Below, in pieces: positions 1 through 6,651 of a stretch of 16,005 bases of DNA. The stretch spans positions 1-16,005 of the forward strand of contig CAZCLK010000030.1 in assembly GCA_964499575.1 (NCBI GenBank), in the 5' to 3' direction. A model generated the notes under the pieces. The model had not been told where the DNA came from, did not search any database, and saw only the letters and a list, made by a program, of their open reading frames with translations. Source of the DNA: JAAYCT01 sp964499575 (GTDB lineage Bacteria; Bacillota; Clostridia; Saccharofermentanales; Saccharofermentanaceae). The translations under genes and the position numbers were made by a program. Within the stretch, counting starts at the first letter, position 1. Each line of letters begins with the position of its first letter.

Positions 1-148
1 AGAACGCCGTCAGCCACGGACCAACATTACGTCCGCCCAAGACAAACGAACCGACATCCTTAGAATGCTTCTTGGCGTAGAAACCGACCGCTACCGTGAT
101 TGCAAAGAAAATAATAATGAGAACCGCGTGAAGAACATCCCAAAACAT
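1..148 (-). CDS. Sodium:solute symporter family transporter, N-terminal fragment
   Basis: This is the first 49 codons of a gene whose 3' part lies beyond the left edge. Reading from the ATG at 148 gives a hydrophobic first helix (MFWDVLHAVLIIIFFAI...), a short basic loop (GFYAKKHSKD) and then FVLGGRNVGPWLTAF. That last stretch is the hallmark N-terminal signature of the SSS/SLC5 family, which imports sugars, amino acids or carboxylates with Na+ at the cytoplasmic membrane. The substrate cannot be judged from this fragment. A GAAGGA-like ribosome site lies about 10 nt upstream. The other two minus-strand frames here give no family-like sequence. The gene is separated from its upstream neighbour by about 180 bp holding a weak promoter-like match. 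Confidence 0.82.
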   Translation of the reverse strand, partial: MFWDVLHAVLIIIFFAITVAVGFYAKKHSKDVGSFVLGGRNVGPWLTAF

Positions 149-217
149 ACGCTACCATCCTTCTGTCCTTTCGGACGCCACAATGAACCGGGAACGATAA
201 AAAAACACTGCCATAAT

Positions 218-245
218 ATAATAACAGACTCACGAAAAGACGCAA
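218..245 (-). promoter_or_regulatory. Possible promoter of the sodium:solute symporter gene
   Basis: On the minus strand, TTGCGT (240-245) is followed after 16 bp by TATTAT (218-223) in an AT-rich stretch, about 70 bp before the symporter ATG. The -35 matches consensus at only three of six positions, so this is a weak prediction. It is the best candidate in the 149-325 gap, which otherwise shows only the AT-rich hairpin at 286-305. Confidence 0.3.
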
Positions 246-285
246 CCGGAAAAGGCTGATAAATCAAGCATAACCGGCATTTTTT

Positions 286-305
286 CGACTTTTCAGCAAA
301 AATCG
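286..305 (-). terminator. Possible weak hairpin terminator after the DMT transporter / micro-ORF
   Basis: An 8-bp, AT-rich stem (286-293 with 298-305, one G-T pair, 4-nt loop) lies about 20 nt past the micro-ORF stop. The downstream side is not a clean T-run in the minus-strand sense, so termination here is uncertain. No better terminator is visible before the symporter gene. Confidence 0.25.
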
Positions 306-325
306 ACAAGAAGAGAAAATCGGAG

Positions 326-445
326 CTATGGCTTTGCTATGTATAACGGAACATTTTCGGGAATATCTTCATCGATGAGATACTGATCGTGGATCGTCCG
401 GAATTCTTTGCCGCGGGATACGGGGATCTCTTCGATTGCGATCAT
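326..445 (-). CDS. Putative 39-aa micro-ORF translationally coupled to the DMT transporter
   Basis: The ATG (443-445) overlaps the TGA stop of the transporter gene in an ATGA arrangement, the usual sign of translational coupling, and the frame runs 39 codons to TAG at 326-328. The peptide starts MIAIEEIPVSRGKEF and is acidic and hydrophilic, with no membrane segment. Its first 25 or so residues vaguely resemble the start of some clostridial GNAT acetyltransferases (an EIP...F...YL-D pattern). It could therefore be the decayed N-terminal stub of a once longer downstream gene, or a real small protein. The resemblance is from memory and weak. A chance ORF remains possible. Confidence 0.4.
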   Translation of the reverse strand: MIAIEEIPVSRGKEFRTIHDQYLIDEDIPENVPLYIAKP

Positions 446-1374
446 TCGTTATCCCTCTCTTCCGAACTCGTTGCTGATTTCGCGAAAATGTCCCTTTTGT
501 TCTTAACTTGATCGAAAACGCTTAACCCGACTCCGGCGACCATGAAAACAGAGGCAAGGATAAACCATCCGGTCATTTTCTGCCCGAAAAGAACAAACGA
601 CACGAGTGCCCCGATAAACGGCGCGACCGCATAATAAGCGCTCGTCCTTGCCGCGCCGAGAGAGCGTTGCGCGGATATGTAAAAATAGATACTGAGACCG
701 TATGCGACAAACCCCAACAACAGTGCGATCAGTAAATACAGTATATCCGCCTTGAATTGTCCGAGCGCCCACGCGATGATCAACGCCCCGGTCCCGGAGC
801 CGAATCCCTTGATGATTGTAATCATCAACGGATCATTTGCGGATAATTTACGCGTAAAGTTATTTTCAAGCCCCCAGCAAATACATGCCAGAACGGCGAA
901 CATCGAACCGGCGGATAATTTCAGACTTCCGAAGTCCTCCACGGACAGAAGAATACACCCGGCCGTGATCAGCGCGATCGCGATCCACATATGACGTCCG
1001 ATCGTCTCTTTGAATATAATAAGAGCAACCAAAGCGGTCGCGACGATCTCGAAATTATTGATCAGGGACGTACCGGCCGCGCCGGTCGTCGTAAGCGCGA
1101 TCATCAGAAAAATCGGAGCCGCAATGTCGAGAATGATCATGCCGAAGATATACGGAAGGTCACTTCTGCTCCACTTTTTGTCCTTTACCGGATTTCGCCG
1201 AAAGCTCCGGATCCTGTAGATCAAGGACATTCCCAGCCCCGCACCGAGATAAAGAAGCGCGGCCATGAGCGTGGGATGGATCTTTTGAAGCAACAGTTTA
1301 GAAACCGGAGTGCTGATCCCGTACAAAGCCGCCGCGAGTATCGCCATAAGGATCGCGTAAAACCTTTTGTTCAT
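442..1374 (-). CDS. DMT superfamily transporter, EamA family (10 TM)
   Basis: A 310-residue polytopic membrane protein that starts MNKRFYAILMAILAAALYG and has about ten hydrophobic helices in two EamA-type halves. Characteristic pieces include an N-terminal helix with YGISTPVSKLLL, the loop leading into AGTSLINNFEIVATALVALI, and a second half with CWGLENNFTRKLS and RTSAYYAVAPFIGALVSF near the end. Family members export or import small metabolites; the substrate cannot be assigned. The open frame extends 60 codons upstream, but that part is charged, unrelated to the family, and runs through the palindrome at 1466-1552, so the start at 1374 is preferred. Its ribosome site is poor. The C-terminus is charged and its stop overlaps the micro-ORF start. 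Confidence 0.87.
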   Translation of the reverse strand: MNKRFYAILMAILAAALYGISTPVSKLLLQKIHPTLMAALLYLGAGLGMSLIYRIRSFRRNPVKDKKWSRSDLPYIFGMIILDIAAPIFLMIALTTTGAAGTSLINNFEIVATALVALIIFKETIGRHMWIAIALITAGCILLSVEDFGSLKLSAGSMFAVLACICWGLENNFTRKLSANDPLMITIIKGFGSGTGALIIAWALGQFKADILYLLIALLLGFVAYGLSIYFYISAQRSLGAARTSAYYAVAPFIGALVSFVLFGQKMTGWFILASVFMVAGVGLSVFDQVKNKRDIFAKSATSSEERDNE

Positions 1375-1465
1375 GTTCCCGTCATGCTTTCCCGCATTCC
1401 GCAAAAAATCCGTTCTTGGTATAAGAAAAGGACATTTTCCGCCGTAGTTCCGCTCTTTATCGGGA

Positions 1466-1552
1466 GAGAAAAGCCCTTTCTTCGACTGAGTTCCGCAAGA
1501 TTGCCGGAGGCAATCTGAGGACCTGTTTGAAGTCGAAGAAAGGGCTTTTCTC
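1466..1552 (-). terminator. Nested palindrome immediately downstream of tRNA-Leu, likely its terminator
   Basis: Two perfectly complementary 22-nt arms (1466-1487 and 1531-1552) enclose a 43-nt loop. The loop itself holds a perfect 8-bp stem with a 3-nt loop (1498-1505 with 1509-1516). On the minus strand the outer stem begins with AAAAGCCC and ends with GGGCTTTT two bases from its end, the A-rich/T-rich symmetry of a bidirectional intrinsic terminator. The element begins only 2 nt after the CCA end of the tRNA. The T-run lies inside the stem rather than after it, and the loop is unusually long, so a role in 3' processing or a small mobile palindrome is also possible. Confidence 0.6.
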
Positions 1553-1554
1553 AT

Positions 1555-1637
1555 TGGTGCGGTCGACGGGACTTGAACCCGTATGATTGCTCACACGCCC
1601 CTCAAACGTGCGCGTCTGCCAGTTCCGCCACGACCGC
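1555..1637 (-). tRNA. tRNA-Leu (anticodon GAG)
   Basis: A full class II cloverleaf can be folded. The acceptor arm is GCGGTCG with CGACCGC, and the D arm contains GGCGGAACTGGCAGACGC. The anticodon stem is CACGT/GCGTG around the loop TTGAGGG, giving anticodon GAG, which reads CUC and CUU. The extra arm is about 12 nt long, as expected for tRNA-Leu. The T arm is ACGGG-TTCAAGT-CCCGT, the discriminator is A, and CCA is encoded (1555-1557). A consensus promoter lies 42 bp upstream, a leader hairpin ends 7 nt before the 5' end, and a long palindrome starts 2 nt after the 3' end, so this appears to be a single-tRNA transcription unit. Confidence 0.96.
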
Positions 1638-1644
1638 TTATTTG

Positions 1645-1669
1645 TGTCGAAAAGCGAGGCTTTTCGACA
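1645..1669 (-). other. Perfect hairpin in the 5' leader of the tRNA-Leu transcript
   Basis: TGTCGAAAAGC (1645-1655) and its exact complement (1659-1669) flank a 3-nt loop. The hairpin lies between the predicted transcription start near 1672 and the mature tRNA 5' end at 1637, leaving a 7-nt single-stranded linker. It is followed by no T-run, so it is not a standard terminator. It may protect or position the leader for RNase P. The GTCGAA/TTCGAC core recurs in the trailer palindrome. Confidence 0.6.
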
Positions 1670-1678
1670 GCAAGAATG

Positions 1679-1707
1679 ATTATAACCAGTACATACATCA
1701 GTGTCAA
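1679..1707 (-). promoter_or_regulatory. Consensus sigma-A-type promoter of tRNA-Leu
   Basis: On the minus strand, TTGACA (1702-1707), a 17-bp spacer and TATAAT (1679-1684) match the vegetative consensus at all twelve positions. This is the strongest promoter in the window and is placed as expected for a stable RNA gene, with transcription starting near 1672. Confidence 0.9.
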
Positions 1708-1765
1708 CAAAACTCTGAAAATCAGCTCTTTCGAACCTCCGCGACGTGTTCGCGTATTCTTCGAA

Positions 1766-2890
1766 TCACAAACTCATCAGATATCCGAGCAGTCCGAAAA
1801 TCGCAAGCACGATAATAATGGCGATGATGACGCGAAGAGCCGATACCGGAGCTTTCCCTCCGACTCGCCCCGTCTGGCCGTTGACGACAAACTGGTAGAG
1901 CTTGCCGTTATACGTAAATGACGACAGCCACACCGGAAGGAGAATATACTTGAACGTGACCTTGCTGAATTGCGTCGAAAAGGCGATGCTGTCCGAACGA
2001 TTCGCGCGCCATGCCGAGCAGATGTATTGAGAGATATTTCCGTACAAAATGCTACGGATTCCTTCCTGAGCCTTTGCCCACGCATCCTTCAGTCCGACCG
2101 AGTAACGCTCCGCTCCGAACCCGGCCAGGAGTTCCGGCCGATACGGCACAAGCTTGGTAAAGTCAAACGGCTCCGCCCTGCCGACCAGGGAATTCTCGTT
2201 CTTATTCGTCCCGACGACGGTATAGTCGTTTATGAATTCCTGATAGACTCCGGATACGCGTTTCCAGTCGGTCTCCATGACTGTCTGATTGCCGCGTTTG
2301 ACCATTTTGTCATAGCCCGCCCTGCCGCTGAATGGCGAGGTAGTCATTGTGTCAAAGGTCCAATACGGGAGATAAATGCCTTTGAAGGATTCCGGACGAG
2401 CCTGAAGCTTTGCCTTTTTGGGAGTAAAGATCTTCCCGCCCAGCCACTTGGAAAACAGACCGCCGGCTTGGTCGACCGGAACGATAAACGGACAAACACC
2501 GCCCGGTGCCATCGACTTCTCGTCGGCGGCCGGCATCACGTTTGTCGAACCGCAGAAGGAGCAAACGGCGGCAGTCTGGAGCGCATCGTATATTTCCTCT
2601 CCGCCGCAGTTTTTGCAGATGACCACCTTTTTCTCCGCGCCCCAATTAAAGCTTTCCGTCGTCTCCGCTTGCCTGAAGTCGATCTCGGAAACCGATTCTC
2701 CGCTCTCGGGAGGCGGCAGGTTTTTTTTGTATCCGCAGAATTTACAGAGCATCCCTCTGGTTGCCGGATCATATTCGACCGTCGCCCCGCAACTCGGGCA
2801 CTTTTTGTCGGTTACCTCTTCCGTTTGTTCCAGTTCGAGCGCCGTCACATCGATCGGCTCGTCCCGGCCGGTTTTTCCGTCCTCTGACAT
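1766..2890 (-). CDS. Membrane-anchored double zinc-ribbon protein (TFIIB-type zinc ribbon, YdjG-like)
   Basis: A 374-residue protein with two rubredoxin-like zinc ribbons: C31/C34 with C49/C52, and C92/C95 with C110/C113. A mixed soluble domain (about 130-340) with YLPYWTFD and LLPVWLSSFTYNGKLYQFVVNGQTG follows, then one C-terminal hydrophobic helix (about 352-372). The overall plan resembles Bacillus subtilis YdjG and related proteins often annotated as TFIIB-type zinc-ribbon or helicase-like, though no helicase motif is visible. In B. subtilis, YdjG acts with the SPFH protein YdjI at the membrane in the PspA-linked envelope-stress system; a similar role here is inference. The start has an AAGGAGGG ribosome site. 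It lies 36 bp after the GH13 gene with no clear terminator between, so it is probably the last gene of the glycogen operon. Confidence 0.8.
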   Translation of the reverse strand: MSEDGKTGRDEPIDVTALELEQTEEVTDKKCPSCGATVEYDPATRGMLCKFCGYKKNLPPPESGESVSEIDFRQAETTESFNWGAEKKVVICKNCGGEEIYDALQTAAVCSFCGSTNVMPAADEKSMAPGGVCPFIVPVDQAGGLFSKWLGGKIFTPKKAKLQARPESFKGIYLPYWTFDTMTTSPFSGRAGYDKMVKRGNQTVMETDWKRVSGVYQEFINDYTVVGTNKNENSLVGRAEPFDFTKLVPYRPELLAGFGAERYSVGLKDAWAKAQEGIRSILYGNISQYICSAWRANRSDSIAFSTQFSKVTFKYILLPVWLSSFTYNGKLYQFVVNGQTGRVGGKAPVSALRVIIAIIIVLAIFGLLGYLMSL

Positions 2891-2926
2891 ATGAATCCCT
2901 CCTTTTCGATTGCCCGAAGGCGTTTT

Positions 2927-4987
2927 CTAACGATCAGAAGAAAAAATTCGAAAACCCGTCGGCCCTACGCTTTGCTCGGCGCCGTCAAGAAACAGTCTAA
3001 CCGACTCTACAATCGCGGATCCCTCGCGTTTTATATCGGGATTTGATTCAATGATCTGATCTGACCCGCTAAGCGAAAAGGAAACAGAATGCTCGCGGCT
3101 CCGGTTCATCGCAAAGATCATCTTGCGCGGTCCGCTTTGAAGATTACCGAAGATATCTTTTGCATCTTCATTTAAAGTCCGCTCGAAAACAAACAGATCC
3201 CCTTCCGCAACCAATGTCCGGTAAAAACCCGTCCGCAGGACGGGAAAGAGTTTGCGGAACCGGCTGACCTCGCGATAAAACTCCAGTTGAGCGCGCTGTT
3301 TTTCGGAAATCCGGTTCCACGGATACGGACGTCGGTTGAGCGGATCGCGAAAGCCCTCCATACCGACCTCGTCCCCGTAATATACGCCCGGGCATCCGAC
3401 ATATCCGATCTGAAAAACGAATCCCAGGCGTCCGAGCCGTAAGCCCCGATCCATCTGGTCGTCGGTCAGACGGGTCGATTTTTGCACGCGGCGGTCACCC
3501 GGATCCACTGCGCCGGAAAGTACCGTCGTCGCCCGGGGAATGTCATGGCTCGAGAGCAGATTCATCACGCAGCAGTGTGCCTCCGGCGGATAATTCTCGC
3601 GGCAGGTCTCCAGCATATGATTGGCTTCACCCGCGCTCAGGGACCCGTTCAGGAAACCGATCACCGCGTCCTTAAAGGGATATCCCATTACGGAATCATG
3701 CGATCTTCCCAAGAAAAAATCCCTGTAGGTACCGTAACTGACTTTATTACTGGCGTCCTCCCATACCTCGCCCATAACGATCCCCTGCCCGCCCGTTTCC
3801 TTCCGGACCCGGCTTCTGACCTCCCGGATAAATGAGTCCGGAAGCTCATCGGATACATCCAAGCGGAACCCGGAGATACCTTTTGAGATCCAATGCGCGA
3901 TCACGCCTCGGTCTCCGAGAATAAAGTCACGGAAACTCAGGTCATTTTCGTTCACGTTCGGAAGTTCCGGAAAACCCCACCATGAATCGTACATGATCTC
4001 GCCGGTTTTACTTTTCGAAAATGAGTACCAGGATGAATACCGGCTGACTCCACCCTCGACAAGCGCCTGATAAGCACCCTTTTCGGGGTATCGGCCGTAT
4101 TTGTTGAAGTATACGCTGTCGGCTCCGGTGTGGTTAAATACTCCGTCGAGAATGAATCGAATATTCTTCTTCCGCATCGCTTCGGCAAAGGCGTCAAAAC
4201 CGTCCTTTCCGCCCAACAACGGATCCACTTCGGTATAATCGCCGGTATCATACCGATGATTTGACTTCGCCCTGAAAATCGGGTTCAGATAAACCAGCTC
4301 AACATTCAACTTTTCCAAATACTCGGAATTTTCGGCAATCCCTAGTAAACTGCCTCCGAAAAAATCACATGCGACGTATCCGGTCTCCGGCTTTCCGTCG
4401 ATATCGACGTCCTCATCCCAGGACGAATGATAAATCCGCTCCGGCCGCGGGTCCACGGAGGTCATCTTTTCATACGAAAAATCCTTGCTTCTCGAAAACC
4501 GGTCCGGAAAGATCTGGTAGATTATCGCGCCCTTCATCCAGTCGGGAGTGCGAAAATTTCCGTCATAGACCGTAATCTGAAAAGCATGCGGAGAATGGAC
4601 CTCGTCCGGACCGACGCGCGCGGGCGCTTCGCTGATCCGCCCGGCGCCGGTAATATCCTTGGAGGATCGGACATAATAGAAGCTCTCGCCGGAACCGGGA
4701 CGAAAGAACTTGAACCAATAGAAAAAAAGGCCCGGTTCCGCAGGCATACGCAATCGGATCTCGTATCGGGCGGCGGTCGCGGAACTCTTCTTCAGGGCGC
4801 ATTCATGGTAGGAAAGAGAGTAAAGTCCGTACGCATAACACAGGATCGGCGCCACGGGTTCGGCGGGAGCATCAATAGCGAGCTTGACGTATGAACCGCA
4901 GGCTACAGCGCCGAATGGATCTCTGTATTCCGTACTTCGACTTCGGTGCATGAAGGAGGAAACGTTCGGATTACCGGAATGCATCAT
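2927..4987 (-). CDS. Glycoside hydrolase family 13 alpha-glucan hydrolase (neopullulanase/cyclomaltodextrinase-like)
   Basis: A 686-residue cytoplasmic enzyme (no signal peptide) that hydrolyses alpha-glucans or maltodextrins. The N-terminal 140 or so residues form a CBM34-like beta domain, and the catalytic barrel begins at MKGAIIYQIFPDRFSR (151-166). The four GH13 signatures are DGVFNH (281-286), GFRLDVSDE (373-381, nucleophile D377), GEVWE (406-410, acid/base E407) and SSHD (479-482, D482). A region-V-like LPNVN (342-346) recalls the MPKLN of neopullulanases and maltogenic amylases, but the exact specificity is unsure. The ATG at 4987 overlaps the glgA stop (ATGA) and has a GGAG ribosome site about 8 nt upstream, so the two are coupled. 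In this operon it may debranch or trim glycogen. Confidence 0.87.
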   Translation of the reverse strand: MMHSGNPNVSSFMHRSRSTEYRDPFGAVACGSYVKLAIDAPAEPVAPILCYAYGLYSLSYHECALKKSSATAARYEIRLRMPAEPGLFFYWFKFFRPGSGESFYYVRSSKDITGAGRISEAPARVGPDEVHSPHAFQITVYDGNFRTPDWMKGAIIYQIFPDRFSRSKDFSYEKMTSVDPRPERIYHSSWDEDVDIDGKPETGYVACDFFGGSLLGIAENSEYLEKLNVELVYLNPIFRAKSNHRYDTGDYTEVDPLLGGKDGFDAFAEAMRKKNIRFILDGVFNHTGADSVYFNKYGRYPEKGAYQALVEGGVSRYSSWYSFSKSKTGEIMYDSWWGFPELPNVNENDLSFRDFILGDRGVIAHWISKGISGFRLDVSDELPDSFIREVRSRVRKETGGQGIVMGEVWEDASNKVSYGTYRDFFLGRSHDSVMGYPFKDAVIGFLNGSLSAGEANHMLETCRENYPPEAHCCVMNLLSSHDIPRATTVLSGAVDPGDRRVQKSTRLTDDQMDRGLRLGRLGFVFQIGYVGCPGVYYGDEVGMEGFRDPLNRRPYPWNRISEKQRAQLEFYREVSRFRKLFPVLRTGFYRTLVAEGDLFVFERTLNEDAKDIFGNLQSGPRKMIFAMNRSREHSVSFSLSGSDQIIESNPDIKREGSAIVESVRLFLDGAEQSVGPTGFRIFSSDR

Positions 4988-6651
4988 GCCTGATCTCCGC
5001 CGCCTTTACCTGACTTGGGCTTCGGTGAATTCGCCGTTGGTTTACGCGACTTTTTGGGTGCGGAAGCGCTGCTCTTTGTTCCCCCGGCCGTCGGGATTTC
5101 TGCTTTTGTCTTCGGCAAGACCTCTGAAGGTACATCATTTCCTTTTTTTGCCGGCGGTGCCGGGATTGTTTCGAGATCTCTTTTTTTCGCGCTTAAATCG
5201 ATTCCGGTTATGAGCGCATAAAGACCCGTATACTCCTTAGCGGAGCGTGTCCAGGAGTAATCGCCGCTCATTGCGGATCGGACCAATCCATTCCAGACGT
5301 TTTTGTGATGACGATACAAATCGGATGCGTATTTGGTTATGAAAAGAAACTCATGCGCATTGATATTGGCGAAAGAAAAACCGTTTCCCTCGCCCGTGTA
5401 TTCGTTATACGGTTTGACCGTATCCTTCAGACCGCCCGTTTCACGAACAATCGGAATCGTCCCGTACCGCATCGAAATCATCTGCGAGAGTCCGCACGGC
5501 TCGAAAAGCGACGGCATCAGAAACATATCGGCCCCGGCATACAACAAATGGGCCAGTTCGTTATCGTAATTGATACATGCTTCCATCTTTCCGGGATTCT
5601 GTTTCGCCATTTCGGACAAAGTTCTCTCGTAAAAACTGTTTCCCGACCCGAGCACAACGAGCTGAATGCCGTCAAAAAGCATCTCGCCGGCCACGCGAAG
5701 GAAGAGATCAAGGCCTTTCTGGTCGACCAGCCGGGTAATCATGACACACAGCGGAGCGCCGGGGTTCACCGTCAACTTGAGCTTCTTCTGGATTGTTTCT
5801 TTGCAAACCGCCTTCCCCTTCTCGTAGGTGTCTATGTTGTATGTCTGAGGAATGAGCGTGTCGGTCTTCGGATCGAATTCTGTTTCGTTGATCCCGTTGA
5901 GAATCCCCGAAACCTTATATGCATAGCGTTGGAGCGTATGATTGAGGCCTTCCCCGTAGTAGTCGGTCATGATCTCATATGCATAGGTCGGAGACACCGT
6001 CGTCACTGAATTCGAGTAAACGATACCGGCCTTCATGAAATTGACGGCACCGTCCTTGAGCGACAGTTCCTCGTTGAGAAAATGATCCGGAAGATCGAGC
6101 ATATCCTTGATTTGCTCGACACCGTGGATTCCCTGATATTTTAGGTTGTGGATTGTATATACGGTTTTTACGCCCTTAAATTTTCCGCGCGTCCGGTAAT
6201 GGGCATCCAGAAGAAGAGGGATCATTCCGCACTGCCAGTCATTCAAGTGCAATACATCCGGTTCGTACTGCATGAAATCACCGATAAATTCGAGCACAGC
6301 TCTTTGAAAAAAGCAAAACCGCTCAATGTCGAAAACATATTCGACGTAGGGGGTATCAAAGTTGAAATAATACTCGTTGTCTATGAAGTAGTGCACGATC
6401 CCGTTGTTTTCAATGGTGTAAAGGCCGGCGTACAGGGATCGCCATCCCATTTTGACCATCTTCCAACCGATGAATCGGAGTTGATTTGTGAATTTCTGCT
6501 TAATCGGACGATAGAGCGGCAGGATGACACGGGCTTCGCACTGTGTAGGATCCAGTGCCGGAGGAAGAGAACCGATGACATCGGCAAGACCTCCCGTCTT
6601 GGCAAACGGTGCCGCTTCCGAGGTTACGAAAAGGACATTGATCTTGCTCAT
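4984..6651 (-). CDS. glgA: Glycogen synthase (ADP-glucose type), with C-terminal basic tail
   Basis: Transfers glucose from ADP-glucose to the non-reducing end of alpha-1,4-glucan (GT5 family, GT-B fold). The N-terminal K18-TGGL motif that contacts ADP-glucose lies in VTSEAAPFAKTGGLADV. The middle contains LHLNDWQ (135-141) and TIHNLKYQG (166-174). The C-terminal domain has TRLVDQKGLD (306-315) and EPCGLSQ (384-390), which includes the conserved catalytic-site glutamate. The enzyme core ends near residue 484, a normal GlgA length. It is followed by about 70 extra residues rich in Lys, Pro, Ser and Ala, probably disordered. The start overlaps the glgD stop by 4 bp (ATGA) and has an AAGGGGG ribosome site. 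Confidence 0.96.
   Translation of the reverse strand: MSKINVLFVTSEAAPFAKTGGLADVIGSLPPALDPTQCEARVILPLYRPIKQKFTNQLRFIGWKMVKMGWRSLYAGLYTIENNGIVHYFIDNEYYFNFDTPYVEYVFDIERFCFFQRAVLEFIGDFMQYEPDVLHLNDWQCGMIPLLLDAHYRTRGKFKGVKTVYTIHNLKYQGIHGVEQIKDMLDLPDHFLNEELSLKDGAVNFMKAGIVYSNSVTTVSPTYAYEIMTDYYGEGLNHTLQRYAYKVSGILNGINETEFDPKTDTLIPQTYNIDTYEKGKAVCKETIQKKLKLTVNPGAPLCVMITRLVDQKGLDLFLRVAGEMLFDGIQLVVLGSGNSFYERTLSEMAKQNPGKMEACINYDNELAHLLYAGADMFLMPSLFEPCGLSQMISMRYGTIPIVRETGGLKDTVKPYNEYTGEGNGFSFANINAHEFLFITKYASDLYRHHKNVWNGLVRSAMSGDYSWTRSAKEYTGLYALITGIDLSAKKRDLETIPAPPAKKGNDVPSEVLPKTKAEIPTAGGTKSSASAPKKSRKPTANSPKPKSGKGGGDQA

Noticed and set aside
1375..1554. 60-codon N-terminal extension of the DMT transporter
   Set aside because: The extension translates through the tRNA-proximal palindrome and part of the tRNA 3' end, is charged, and has no resemblance to the family. 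The helix-leading ATG at 1374 is the sensible start.
1555..1640. tRNA-Leu as an integration site of a mobile element
   Set aside because: No duplicated tRNA 3' end, integrase gene or phage-like gene is seen in the flanking sequence within the window.
1970..2887. Plus-strand open frame of 305 codons opposite the zinc-ribbon gene
   Set aside because: The minus strand encodes two intact zinc ribbons and a membrane helix with a strong ribosome site; the plus-strand frame shows no family features.
2891..2926. GCC-TTCG-GGC hairpin between GH13 and the zinc-ribbon gene as a terminator
   Set aside because: The stem is only 3-4 bp and no T-run follows, so it is unlikely to stop transcription; the two genes are treated as one operon.
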